Below are positions 42,490 to 51,993 of a DNA stretch of 60,659 bases, in pieces; position 1 is the stretch's first letter; every line of letters begins with the position of its first letter. Under the pieces are notes generated by a model. The model was given only the letters and a program-made list of their open reading frames with translations, was not told where the DNA came from and did not search any database. Origin of the DNA: JAALLB01 sp964502215 (lineage in GTDB: Bacteria; Pseudomonadota; Alphaproteobacteria; Rhizobiales; Rhizobiaceae); assembly GCA_964502215.1 (NCBI GenBank), contig CAZCUN010000014.1, forward strand, positions 1 through 60,659, given 5' to 3'. The position numbers and the translations under genes were made by a program.

Positions 42490-44589
42490 TTATGACTTTG
42501 AGATTGATTCCACAGCGGCGCCTGCTGCTATTTTTTCTTTGTCAGAGACTTGATTTTCATCATCAATCACAACACGAACGCGTGGACGGGAGAATGGAAT
42601 ATTATTTTCTTCAAATGCATCCTGCATCGCTTGGAAAGCATATCTTCTAATCAAGAATTGTTTTCCAGGTTTAGACATGAACTTGGTAGAAATAACAAAA
42701 CCATAATCATCAACTTCAACCGCACCTTGTGCCTTGAAGGGTTGCAAAAAGTCTTCTTTAATAGCTTCAACTTCAGAAAGTTCATGCCCTACCCGTTTAA
42801 GTAATTTTCGCACCATGTTGAGATCGGTTTCAAATGGAACGCGAACCTTTAACTTCATGATAGCCCAGTCACGACTGAAGTTTTCAATGACATCAATTGA
42901 GCCAAACGGAACTGTATTTAGCGCACCTCGGTGATGGCGTAATTTTAACGAACGCACTGAAATGCCTTCAACTGTACCTTTTGCTTTACCAACATCAATG
43001 TACTCACCTAGTCTGAAAGCATCTTCTAGTAGAAAGAAAAATCCACTAACAACATCTTTTACCAGCGTTTGCGAGCCAAACCCAACAGCAAGTCCCAGCA
43101 CGCCTGCCCCTGCAAGCAATGGACCTGTATCAACCCCAAGAGATGAAAGTGCTACAAGAACCACAAGTGTGAATAATATGATTAAAGCGGCTCTACGCAT
43201 CAAAGGAAGCAGCGTTCGCATTCTACTCATGCCAACACCAATTTCCTCAGCTTCTGTATTTTCAGTTTCAGCACTGCCCAAATAAGCACTATCTTCTTCA
43301 GCTATTTTTTGATCTACAAAAACTCGTATCACTTGCCATAAAGCATATGCAACGGCGATTGTTGCGGTAATATTTAAAAGCGCTATGAAAACTTGTGAAC
43401 TCAAGCCATCATCTTTGGGTGCAAAAAAATCAGTGCGCCATGCGACTGCTAAAATAACCACAATTAATGCCAAAAGTGCTATTCTGGAAATGCGTGCAAT
43501 AATAGCCAAGGTTATATTTTTACTACCGCTTAATTGTTCAATGCCTCGCGATAAGGATGCTTCACCAATAGGTAGTAAAATCATGATTGCCACTGAAATT
43601 AATGCAGCACCATAAAGCGGTAATCCGCCTAAGAAAATATTGAATAATAATCCAAAGAACATTGCTGGAATGGCAATAAACGTAATCAACGGCCAAAAGT
43701 GAGCTACCTGTTCGCGAATTATGGAAGGTTCTTTTGAACCTGTTAAGATGTCATTTGAAATCGCATCCGTTTGCACCCAGACCGAGTATCCCAAAAGTAA
43801 TGTCGTAATCAATCCAACAATTAATAAAAGAAGGTCGTGAACGTCTCCATTAATGCCTAGGGAAGCAAATGAAGCGCACGAAAAGAACCCAAAAGCCCCA
43901 AAGGCTGTTGCTACCATAATGGAGTTATGAAACTTACCCGCATCCTTATCGCTCATATTAGGGATGCGTAAGCTTGCATCCTTAGGCTCAAACAAGGCGT
44001 AACTGCTTCCTGATATGAAAGCAATGATTGTAACGGCTGATAGATAAAAGAAGAATAATGTTCGGTCGCGCGGATCAGAACCTGCAAAAATCAAATAACA
44101 AAGTGTTGCTACAACGACTAAAGCAAGAACGCTGGATAAGTGGCGTATAAAGCGACCTGCAAATTTATTCGCCTTTGATGTTTCCGTATTTCCCTGAAAT
44201 GACATCTTATCTAATTTGCGTCTGGTAAACCACATAGTGATTAAACCAGCAGTGATACAAAATAAGAACGTTATAACAAAAGCACCAAATGCACGTCCAT
44301 CGCGCCCTTTGGTTATTCTTTGCCACCATTTTCCTGGAAGACTTGGCAACTCATGATAAGCGCCCAATAACTCACTGGCTCTTTTATGAATTGTGCTAAA
44401 CTTAAGCTGAATTTCATATGCAATAATCGCAGGATTAAACGCAGGCTCAGGCTCAGCTTTTGGTTCTTCCAGCTTTTCTAGAAGAAGCTCCCGAACCTGT
44501 TCGTCCGTTAATGCAGAAATATCTTCCGCTGCATATGCAAAAGAAAACGTAAATAATAAAGCGCAAAGCACAAATGAAATAAATTTCAT
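42490..44589 (-). CDS. MscS-family mechanosensitive ion channel
   Basis: A protein of about 699 residues. A signal peptide (MKFISFVLCALLFTFSFAYA) and a short acidic region are followed by about ten to eleven transmembrane helices. The conserved MscS pore and beta domain lie in the C-terminal third (GVDTGPLLAGAGVLGLAVGFGSQTLVKDVVSGFFFLLEDAF-type region, near residue 490-535). It releases solutes on hypo-osmotic shock. Longer than MscS itself and similar to YbdG/YnaI-type proteins. Together with the neighbouring split peptidase it interrupts the metG-tatD order. Confidence 0.9.
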   Translation of the reverse strand: MKFISFVLCALLFTFSFAYAAEDISALTDEQVRELLLEKLEEPKAEPEPAFNPAIIAYEIQLKFSTIHKRASELLGAYHELPSLPGKWWQRITKGRDGRAFGAFVITFLFCITAGLITMWFTRRKLDKMSFQGNTETSKANKFAGRFIRHLSSVLALVVVATLCYLIFAGSDPRDRTLFFFYLSAVTIIAFISGSSYALFEPKDASLRIPNMSDKDAGKFHNSIMVATAFGAFGFFSCASFASLGINGDVHDLLLLIVGLITTLLLGYSVWVQTDAISNDILTGSKEPSIIREQVAHFWPLITFIAIPAMFFGLLFNIFLGGLPLYGAALISVAIMILLPIGEASLSRGIEQLSGSKNITLAIIARISRIALLALIVVILAVAWRTDFFAPKDDGLSSQVFIALLNITATIAVAYALWQVIRVFVDQKIAEEDSAYLGSAETENTEAEEIGVGMSRMRTLLPLMRRAALIILFTLVVLVALSSLGVDTGPLLAGAGVLGLAVGFGSQTLVKDVVSGFFFLLEDAFRLGEYIDVGKAKGTVEGISVRSLKLRHHRGALNTVPFGSIDVIENFSRDWAIMKLKVRVPFETDLNMVRKLLKRVGHELSEVEAIKEDFLQPFKAQGAVEVDDYGFVISTKFMSKPGKQFLIRRYAFQAMQDAFEENNIPFSRPRVRVVIDDENQVSDKEKIAAGAAVESISKS

Positions 44590-44682
44590 GCCAAAATCCA
44601 ATAACTTAATTTAGATTTTTCTACTATGGCGAATTCAATTCCACAATAGAGCACTATTGCAAACTCACAAGATCTTATGTTG

Positions 44683-46221
44683 TTATGTCTCCACAAACCT
44701 TGGAAATACACCTTCTGGCTTTGGAAGTTCCGTACCACTTGTCATTGCATGATCTACAGAAGCATTTGCAAAGGTGCGGGCACCCTCTTCTATCTCCAAG
44801 AGGTCAAGCAGTTTGCCACATGATACTGGCATAATAGGTTGGGCAAGAATGGCTACATTACGAACCGTTTCTGCGACTGTCCAAAGCACTGTCTCCATGC
44901 GTTTAGGATCAGTTTTCTTTAAGCCCCATGGCGCTTGCTCATCAACATATCGATTTGCCTCTCCCAGCACTTTCCAAATCTCTGCGGTATATTCATGGAT
45001 CGCATAAGCTGCCATATGTGTTCGAGATTTTTCCAACAAGCCATACACCTGATCAAGCAGAACTTTATCTTCTTGAGTTGCCTCCCCACGCATTGGTACT
45101 TTGCCCTCACAATTTTTGGCAATCATTGAAAGCGATCGTTGTGCGAGATTGCCAAAGTTATTGGCCAAATCTGCATTGGTATGATTGACGATATCCTCAT
45201 GGCTATAAGAGCCATCAGAGCCAAAGCGCACTTGGCTTAAGAAAAAATATCGAAGCTGGTCAACGCCGTAAGTTTCTGCCATTTCAAAAGGGTCAACTAC
45301 ATTGCCCAAAGACTTTGACATTTTCTCACCGTTATTAAGTAAGAAGCCGTGGCCAAATATTTTCTTTGGTAGTTCAATGCCGGCAGACATTAGGAATGCT
45401 GGCCAATAGACCGCATGAAACCGTGTTATATCTTTGCCAATGACATGCACATCCGCAGGCCAATAAGACCAAAGATCGCTCTCCTCGTCTGGATATCCAA
45501 GACCCGTGATATAGTTTGTTAACGCATCAACCCAGACGTACATGACGTGTTTTTCGTCGCCTGGCACTTTAACACCCCAGTCAAAAGTGGTGCGCGAGAT
45601 TGATAAATCCCTCAAACCACTTTTGACAAAAGAAATAATTTCATTTTTGCGAGATTGTGGTGCAATGAAGTCTGGCATCGCTTCATAAAGCGCTATCAAT
45701 TTATCTTCATAGGCTGAAAGCTTGAAGAAATAGCTTTCCTCGTCCATCCACTCAACAGGTGTGCCCTGCCCGCCCAAACGCACGCCATCATTGTTTAGTG
45801 TAGTTTCATCTTCATCGTAATATGCTTCATCGCGCACTGAATACCAGCCAGAGTAGCTATCTTTATAAATGTCACCATTGGCTTGCATCTTTTGCCAAAG
45901 CGCCTGACAAGACTTGTGATGGTCTTCATCTGATGTACGAATGAAACGATCGTAAGAGACATTCAGCTTGTCAGTCATTGCTTGAAAAACATCAGAGTTT
46001 TTATCAGCCAGTTCTTTTGGGGTAATTCCAAGATCACGCGCTGTTTGAAGCATTTTCTGGCCGTGAACATCAGTACCAAGTAGAAACCGCGTATCAGCGC
46101 CATTAAGGCGATTAAAACGAGCAATTGCATCACAACAAACAAACTCATAGGCATGACCGATGTGAGGTACGCCATTGGGGTATGAAATTGCCGAGGTTAT
46201 GTAAAACTTATCATTTTCCAT
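44683..46221 (-). CDS. metG: Methionyl-tRNA synthetase
   Basis: A 512-residue class I aminoacyl-tRNA synthetase. HIGH is present as HIGHAYE (20-26) and KMSKS as KMSKSLGN (about 297-304). It is of the short type without the C-terminal tRNA-binding dimerisation domain, as is usual in alphaproteobacteria. It lies 18 bp after holB on the same strand. Confidence 0.97.
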   Translation of the reverse strand: MENDKFYITSAISYPNGVPHIGHAYEFVCCDAIARFNRLNGADTRFLLGTDVHGQKMLQTARDLGITPKELADKNSDVFQAMTDKLNVSYDRFIRTSDEDHHKSCQALWQKMQANGDIYKDSYSGWYSVRDEAYYDEDETTLNNDGVRLGGQGTPVEWMDEESYFFKLSAYEDKLIALYEAMPDFIAPQSRKNEIISFVKSGLRDLSISRTTFDWGVKVPGDEKHVMYVWVDALTNYITGLGYPDEESDLWSYWPADVHVIGKDITRFHAVYWPAFLMSAGIELPKKIFGHGFLLNNGEKMSKSLGNVVDPFEMAETYGVDQLRYFFLSQVRFGSDGSYSHEDIVNHTNADLANNFGNLAQRSLSMIAKNCEGKVPMRGEATQEDKVLLDQVYGLLEKSRTHMAAYAIHEYTAEIWKVLGEANRYVDEQAPWGLKKTDPKRMETVLWTVAETVRNVAILAQPIMPVSCGKLLDLLEIEEGARTFANASVDHAMTSGTELPKPEGVFPRFVET

Positions 46222-46239
46222 TTTGGTGGATTGCTTCCA

Positions 46240-47304
46240 TTATGTGGTGCGCGAGGCTTCACCCATATCTTGAAATAGGTTTATAATGACCTGTTTTTTA
46301 TCAAGGTTATAGCCATCGGCAAGACGAATTGAATTTTGCGTCTTTTCCCATACCTGCGCCCAACGGGCAAGTGTCGATATGTTATCGGCATTATTCTTTT
46401 CGCCTACTCTACCCGTTGCGTGTGCTTCCATAAATTCATTTGCAAATTCAAGTAACATCCTGAACCCGTCTTCTTTACCACGTGCTGTTACTTTTTCAGC
46501 CATAGCCTGTATTTGCGCCCAGTCGGGTTTGTCGAGCCTATCACAAGCTTTCATAAACGTTTTATAAATATCAAGGCCATTCTCACGCGCAAGCAGAATT
46601 CCTGTTCTGATAGAACCTTTAGAGAGTTTAGCAAGTAAAGTCCTATCCGCTTCGCTCATACCATCCAATTCGCCAAAACGATTAAGAACACCAATCACCT
46701 GTGCGTCTTCTAACGGCTTCATAAATACCTGCTGACAACGTGAACGGATAGTTGGCAAAACTTTGGCTGGGGAATGCGAAAGAACAAAGAATAGCGTTTG
46801 CTCAGGCGGTTCTTCTAATATTTTTAAAAGCGCATTACTCGCCTGCGGATTCATGTCATCCGCTGCATCAACTATCGCAACACGCCATCCACTTTCACCG
46901 CGTGATGTGCCAAAAAAAGAAGTAGTTTGTCTTATTGTATCAACGGTTAGTTTGGTCTTGAACTTTTTTACTTTCTCATCCCAAGGTCTCGCCATGTGAA
47001 GCAAGTTAGGGTGTGAGCGTGCTGATATCTTGCCATCAATCGCATCATTTTGAATAGGTGTATCAAAACTTAGTGGCGCATCAGATGGATTTGCATATCT
47101 AAATATATGAGACGCAATTCGAAACGCCAATGTTGCTTTACCAATGCCTCTTGGGCCTGTAAGCAATAAGCCGTGATGCATCCTGCCTGATGAATATTGT
47201 TGTAAAATTTGTTGGATCGTATCTTCATGTCCAACTAGCTCACGCGTTTCTGCAGGATGTGGAATGCCATCTAGTTTATCTGCAACGATTGCATCATCAT
47301 CCAT
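46240..47304 (-). CDS. holB: DNA polymerase III delta-prime subunit
   Basis: A 354-residue AAA+ clamp-loader subunit. Seen: LLLTGPRGIGKATLAFRIA (Walker A region, about 46-64), the AIVDAADDMNPQASNALLKILEEPP region of the delta-prime/gamma family, and SHSPAKVLPTIRSRCQ (SRC motif). It follows tmk by 1 bp, the classical tmk-holB-metG order. Confidence 0.94.
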   Translation of the reverse strand: MDDDAIVADKLDGIPHPAETRELVGHEDTIQQILQQYSSGRMHHGLLLTGPRGIGKATLAFRIASHIFRYANPSDAPLSFDTPIQNDAIDGKISARSHPNLLHMARPWDEKVKKFKTKLTVDTIRQTTSFFGTSRGESGWRVAIVDAADDMNPQASNALLKILEEPPEQTLFFVLSHSPAKVLPTIRSRCQQVFMKPLEDAQVIGVLNRFGELDGMSEADRTLLAKLSKGSIRTGILLARENGLDIYKTFMKACDRLDKPDWAQIQAMAEKVTARGKEDGFRMLLEFANEFMEAHATGRVGEKNNADNISTLARWAQVWEKTQNSIRLADGYNLDKKQVIINLFQDMGEASRTT

Positions 47305-47305
47305 C

Positions 47306-47968
47306 TTAAGTTGACTTTCGATCTAGCAAAGCCTCAACTGCATTCCAAATGCGTTGTGCAACCTGTTTTTTTGTCCCTGAAGCATCGATTAATTTACAAC
47401 GGTCAGGCTCACTTTCCGCAATCACTCTAAATGCATCACGTCTTATTTGTTGCTCAGCCATTACTTCTTTTTCAAATCTATCAGGTTCTGAATTTTTATC
47501 GCGTCGTGCTTCTGCGCGTTTCATACCCTCTTCTGGTGGCAAATCTAGGATAAGTGTTAAATCAGGCCACACTTCTCCACAAGCAACTTTCTCAAGCGAA
47601 TAAAGAAAATCCATAGAAACTTTACCAGATGCACCTTGGTAAACACGTGTTGAATCAAAAAAACGGTCGCAAAGAACAATTTTATTAGATGCAAGCGCGG
47701 GTCGAATAATAAGATCAACATGATCAGCTCTTGCCGCAGAAAAAAGCAATGCTTCTACATCAGAACCATATTTTTCTGCGTACCCAGATAAAATGACGTG
47801 TCGAATGGCTTCAGCACCTGCTGTACCGCCAGGTTCACGAGTTAATAAAACAGGATAATCTAATTTATTAAGTTTATCTTCTAGCGTTTTGATTTGACTC
47901 GATTTACCTGCGCCTTCACCACCTTCAAAGGTAATAAACAAACCATGATTTAAGCGTCGCTTTTTCAT
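47306..47968 (-). CDS. tmk: Thymidylate kinase
   Basis: A 220-residue P-loop kinase converting dTMP to dTDP. Walker A FEGGEGAGKSSQ (14-25), the TREPGGT segment and CDRFFDSTRVYQG are typical. A basic N-terminal extension of about nine residues precedes the P-loop strand. Operonic with holB and metG. Confidence 0.96.
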   Translation of the reverse strand: MKKRRLNHGLFITFEGGEGAGKSSQIKTLEDKLNKLDYPVLLTREPGGTAGAEAIRHVILSGYAEKYGSDVEALLFSAARADHVDLIIRPALASNKIVLCDRFFDSTRVYQGASGKVSMDFLYSLEKVACGEVWPDLTLILDLPPEEGMKRAEARRDKNSEPDRFEKEVMAEQQIRRDAFRVIAESEPDRCKLIDASGTKKQVAQRIWNAVEALLDRKST

Positions 47969-48017
47969 GAATAGGTAGCCCCATACCTAAAATCAAAATT
48001 CAAAGGTAAAATACAAA

Positions 48018-49184
48018 CTATAACCATCCAAAAAGCAGCTCTTTGAGGGCATCAACAGCTTGGCGTTTTAAACCACCTTTTTGTACCGTTTCACCAGCGT
48101 ATAGATCTACCTCCTGACTTAGCTCTCCTTCAATCCACACTTTAAGAATAGCAACCTTAGTCCCCTTTTCTACAGGTGGCATTATTGGGCCGTCATAGAC
48201 AATTTTAGCAGTCATTTTATCACGCTTACCAATCGGCAAATAAAGCTCAACTGGCCCTTCGCCTATGACATCGACGCCAGCTTTTTTACCGCCATAAACA
48301 CTCGCTTGACCAAGCACTTCGCCATCAGCAAATAATTCTACTTTTTCAAATGCTTTAAATCCCCAATTGAGTAACTTACGCGCTTCAATACCCCGCTCTT
48401 TTTTACTTTTCATGCCGCTTAAAACGGCAATTAAACGTCGTCCATTATTTACAGCAGAGCCAACAATTGCATAGCCACTGGCATCTGTGTAGCCAGTTTT
48501 CATACCATCTGCGCCAATTTTCTGGTTAAGCAAAGGATTGCGATTACGTTGATAAATTTTATTCCACTTAAACCCTTCCTCGCTATAATATTTATAAAAA
48601 GCGGGATACGTTTTAATTACATGACGCGAAAGTTTTGCTAGATCACGTAAGGAAACAAATTGATTTTCTGCTGGTAATCCAGTCGAATTTACAAAGTTAG
48701 AATTTCTAAGGCCAATCTTTTTAGCGCGCTGATTCATTAATCGTGCAAAATCAGCCTCAGATCCGGCTAAACCTTCTGCAATAATCATAGCACCATCGTT
48801 AGCAGATTGAATAATCACACCACGAATGAGGTCTTCTAGAGGTATTTCTGAATTAAGTTTAGCAAACATCGTAGAGCCACCAGAGTTTGCACCGCCATTT
48901 CTCCATGAATCTTCACTGACAAAATACTTTTCCTGTAATGATAATTTACCACTAGCAAGCTCATTAAAAACAACTTCCATTGTCATAATTTTCGCAAGTG
49001 ACGCAGGTGGTATCTCTGTATCTGCTTCTTTAGCAAATAATACTGTACCAGTATCGGCATCCATCAATAGCGCTTGCTTTGCTTTCGTCTCATACAATTG
49101 CGCGTTTGCAGTCAAGCAAAATACGAAAATAGAAGAAACGAATGTAAGCGTTACAATTAAAGTTCTTAGAAAGTTTAGAAACAT
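48018..49184 (-). CDS. dacA: D-alanyl-D-alanine carboxypeptidase (PBP5/DacA-like)
   Basis: A 388-residue exported penicillin-binding protein that trims pentapeptide stems in peptidoglycan. Signal peptide to about residue 28; SxxK Ser62-LA-Lys65; SxN Ser127-Ala-Asn129; KTG Lys229-Thr-Gly231; then the C-terminal PBP5 beta domain and an amphipathic helix (VDALKELLFGWL) that anchors it to the membrane. I start at the ATG at 49184; the frame upstream to 49247 would disrupt the signal peptide. Confidence 0.93.
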   Translation of the reverse strand: MFLNFLRTLIVTLTFVSSIFVFCLTANAQLYETKAKQALLMDADTGTVLFAKEADTEIPPASLAKIMTMEVVFNELASGKLSLQEKYFVSEDSWRNGGANSGGSTMFAKLNSEIPLEDLIRGVIIQSANDGAMIIAEGLAGSEADFARLMNQRAKKIGLRNSNFVNSTGLPAENQFVSLRDLAKLSRHVIKTYPAFYKYYSEEGFKWNKIYQRNRNPLLNQKIGADGMKTGYTDASGYAIVGSAVNNGRRLIAVLSGMKSKKERGIEARKLLNWGFKAFEKVELFADGEVLGQASVYGGKKAGVDVIGEGPVELYLPIGKRDKMTAKIVYDGPIMPPVEKGTKVAILKVWIEGELSQEVDLYAGETVQKGGLKRQAVDALKELLFGWL

Positions 49185-49394
49185 TGAATAAATTTCACAA
49201 TTAACATAGCCAACTAAGGTAATAATAGCACCTTGATCAATATGCATTCAAGCAAGAACTACTAAATTCATATTTTGAAATCACTTTTTCTTATCAAAGT
49301 GGCTGATATCAAAATTTTCAGCCCTCTTTTTATATTCTTATTTCGAAAACATAAGTTCAATAAAAAAGCAGCTATGCCAACAATCTTATTATTA

Positions 49395-50378
49395 TTATTC
49401 TAAGCTTTCAGCACCATCAAAATAGTTAAACGCTCTGCCTGATCTATGCATAGTTCGTTGCGCCACAAAACCATTAACATGATTTGGTGAAACTGTAGCG
49501 CTGGCAACATTCCTACCTGGTAATGGAGGAATAGAATTAGGGTTTACACTTCCAGGCTTGTAAGTTGCAATCAGTTCTTTCTCGTCCAAACCATGCAACG
49601 GGGCTTTACCAGCATACTCAACCCTAACTTTAGCCACACCTTGCTTCGTATACCCCAGCAACTGTGCAGCACGGGCTGATAAATCAATAACGCGTTTCTT
49701 TGAAAAAGGGCCTCTGTCATTAACACGAACCGTAACAGAACTTCCATTTTCTAAGTTTGTAACTTTTGCGTAACTCGGCAAAGGCATAGTCGGATGTGCT
49801 GCCGACAAACCATATTGATCATACACTTCACCATTAGCCGTTAAACGGCCGTGAAAATTAGGCCCATACCAAGAGGCTAATCCTGTTTGTTTAAGGTTAG
49901 GGTCTAGCCTTGGATGATATTTAATGCCACGGATCGTGTAAGGTTTTCCTATTTGATAGCGTCCACCACCTTTTCTGACACCTCGTGACTTAGTCACACG
50001 AGGACTTCCCTTTACTCCATACGCTTGTGATGAAAATTTAGTTTTATCAGAAGTCTCAGCTGGTAAATGCGCTAAGACTTGAGTTTTTACTGCTTGCGTT
50101 GGCTTAGCAACAATAGGTTGTTTTGGCTTTTGAATAACTGGATTTATTGAAACGGCATCCACAACACTTTGATTGACTGGTACATCAACACTTGGTGTCA
50201 CTGGAATATTTGCGAGTGGAACACGGTGTAAATTAGCAGCTTGAGGCGTAGGTATTGCAACTACATTAGTTGGTTGAGTTGAATTACATGCTGAAAGAAT
50301 AATCGTCGAAAGAGCTATTGTTGAAAGTAAAACTTTTCGATTAACAGGAAACAAAGTCCTTTTACTTACTAAAACCAT
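49395..50378 (-). CDS. rlpA: Septal ring lytic transglycosylase RlpA-like lipoprotein
   Basis: A protein of about 327 residues with a lipobox (IILSAC, Cys31), a long Pro/Val/Gln-rich linker (about 35-135) and an RlpA double-psi beta-barrel (about 165-255: GLASWYGPNFHGRLTANGE, SAAHPTMPLPSYAKV, VRVNDRGPFSKKRVIDLS). The C-terminus has no SPOR domain that I can see, so septal targeting by denuded glycans may be lost or arranged differently. The start at 50378 has a GGGG tract upstream; the longer frame to 50435 is less likely. rlpA-dacA-tmk order is conserved in Rhizobiales. Confidence 0.88.
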   Translation of the reverse strand: MVLVSKRTLFPVNRKVLLSTIALSTIILSACNSTQPTNVVAIPTPQAANLHRVPLANIPVTPSVDVPVNQSVVDAVSINPVIQKPKQPIVAKPTQAVKTQVLAHLPAETSDKTKFSSQAYGVKGSPRVTKSRGVRKGGGRYQIGKPYTIRGIKYHPRLDPNLKQTGLASWYGPNFHGRLTANGEVYDQYGLSAAHPTMPLPSYAKVTNLENGSSVTVRVNDRGPFSKKRVIDLSARAAQLLGYTKQGVAKVRVEYAGKAPLHGLDEKELIATYKPGSVNPNSIPPLPGRNVASATVSPNHVNGFVAQRTMHRSGRAFNYFDGAESLE

Positions 50379-50537
50379 TTGAAACCATCCCCCGCTAACG
50401 AAGCACTTTTGCAACGCTATACTCAAATACTGCATTCACGCCAAACATGGCAAGATTATAGCATAAGCGAACCAAGTTATAATTTTATTAATATATCATA
50501 ACCAACGCATGGACAATTTTAACATAAAACATAAGAC

Positions 50538-50915
50538 TTAAGAAACGCGTGCAGTACCAGAACGCCCATCAGTGCTTTTCCAGCGTAACTTATTGCCGCC
50601 AATTTTTTCTAAAGTAAAGCATTGCGTACGACCATCATACCAAGTTGGAAACTTTTGACAAAGCGTTCTACCTTTAACCCACCACTTACCCGTTTCCTTA
50701 GGTGAAAAAAATCTTCCAAGCCCAGTACCCGTTCCATCGCCTTTAACGGACCCGTTGTTTCTATACACCAATGGAAATTCGACACCGTATCGTGTTGCAA
50801 GAAGAATACGTTTGCCAACAACTGTTTGCTTAATCTCACTAGCTGAAAGGACTTCAGCATTTGCAGGTGCAGATATCGACAATACTGTTAAAAAAATAGC
50901 TGTAAATAATTTCAT
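50538..50915 (-). CDS. Exported small protein of unknown function
   Basis: A 125-residue protein with a signal peptide (MKLFTAIFLTVLSISAPANA). The mature part has a two-module pattern: VGKRILLATRYGVEFPLVYRNNG then GRFFSPKETGKWWVKGRTLCQKF...CFTLEKIGGNKLRWKSTDG. The two cysteines probably pair. Sequences with the WW-x-LCQ-W-C-F pattern are frequent hypothetical proteins in Rhizobiales; no function known to me. ATG at 50915 with GGTGA upstream. Confidence 0.7.
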   Translation of the reverse strand: MKLFTAIFLTVLSISAPANAEVLSASEIKQTVVGKRILLATRYGVEFPLVYRNNGSVKGDGTGTGLGRFFSPKETGKWWVKGRTLCQKFPTWYDGRTQCFTLEKIGGNKLRWKSTDGRSGTARVS

Positions 50916-51018
50916 GTTTTCACCCATTAATACGCAGTAATATAATCAAGTAACGTTTATTAAATGCATTAGTTTCAAAAATTAGAAAATTATTCTGTAA
51001 AAAGAAAATACTAAGAGG

Positions 51019-51834
51019 TTACAACACCCCAAGCGAGCGAAACCTTCGCCAAGCATATTCTATATCTCGCGCGCGAAAACTATGCCCTCCTCCATGAAGG
51101 CAGAACTCAAGTACCTTCCCGCTAACATTTTTACGTTTTGTACATCGTAGGCTCGATGGGGAGGATTTGCCAACATGATTGTAACGGCCAAGTTTTGCAT
51201 AGGCCTTAATTACTTGATTCACATTGCTATGTGCAGAGCTGCCAACCCGTCGCCCACCCAGAGGCACAGTCTTGTCAGAAGTTCCATGAACATGAATGAT
51301 ATTCGTTGGACCTGCAGAACATCTTGTTGGTGGATTACGCCAATACGTGCCTGAGATTGGCATATATGCAGCAAACCGCCCTCGCCCAGTACAGGCCATT
51401 GTCCAGGTAAATGTTCCGCCAACAGAAACACCTGCTAACATCAATTTTCTGCGGTTTATGGGAAAGCGTTTGGTAATATCTTTAATTACATTATCAAGAT
51501 AAGAAAATTCATTAGAGCTTCTATCAGATCGCCCTGCTGGAGAGTTTTTGACGTTCCAATCATTCCTTTTTGCTTTCAAGGCAACCAGTGCAACACCTAA
51601 CCTATTTGCAATACGTTGCAGGTTTTGATTGTTTATACCCCCAACCGCATTTCCGCCTAAGCCATGCGCAAAGAAAACTGCACCAATCTTTGTTTTACCA
51701 TTATGCCCTGCTGGCATTTTAATGCGGTAATGCCGCCCATCTGCTATTTGACAGTGAGAGTTTTGCCCACAAGCTTGTGCAGACGGCAATTCAAATGAAA
51801 AAACAAAAGCCAAAACAAAAACTATGTACCGCAT
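51019..51834 (-). CDS. Exported PHB-depolymerase-like esterase (alpha/beta hydrolase)
   Basis: A 271-residue protein with a signal peptide (cleavage near residue 21). The alpha/beta hydrolase domain has an oxyanion-type FFAHGLGGNAVGG, nucleophile elbow AGVSVGGTF, acid region HVHGTSDKTVPLGG and catalytic His in HGGGHSF. It belongs with LpqC/poly(3-hydroxybutyrate) depolymerase-type and feruloyl-esterase-type enzymes. Seven cysteines suggest disulfides in the periplasm. Substrate uncertain. Confidence 0.82.
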   Translation of the reverse strand: MRYIVFVLAFVFSFELPSAQACGQNSHCQIADGRHYRIKMPAGHNGKTKIGAVFFAHGLGGNAVGGINNQNLQRIANRLGVALVALKAKRNDWNVKNSPAGRSDRSSNEFSYLDNVIKDITKRFPINRRKLMLAGVSVGGTFTWTMACTGRGRFAAYMPISGTYWRNPPTRCSAGPTNIIHVHGTSDKTVPLGGRRVGSSAHSNVNQVIKAYAKLGRYNHVGKSSPSSLRCTKRKNVSGKVLEFCLHGGGHSFRARDIEYAWRRFRSLGVL

Positions 51835-51993
51835 GATAAATCCACCTTATTTAAATAAGCTTTTACACGAGCTGACACAGTAATTGCTGTAAAAATTATG
51901 TGATAAGGTTAAAATAAAAAGTTATATTAAAGACTGAATAGTAAGGTAACTTAAATCACCCAATGGACTGGTGATATAACCCAATATTTGGAT

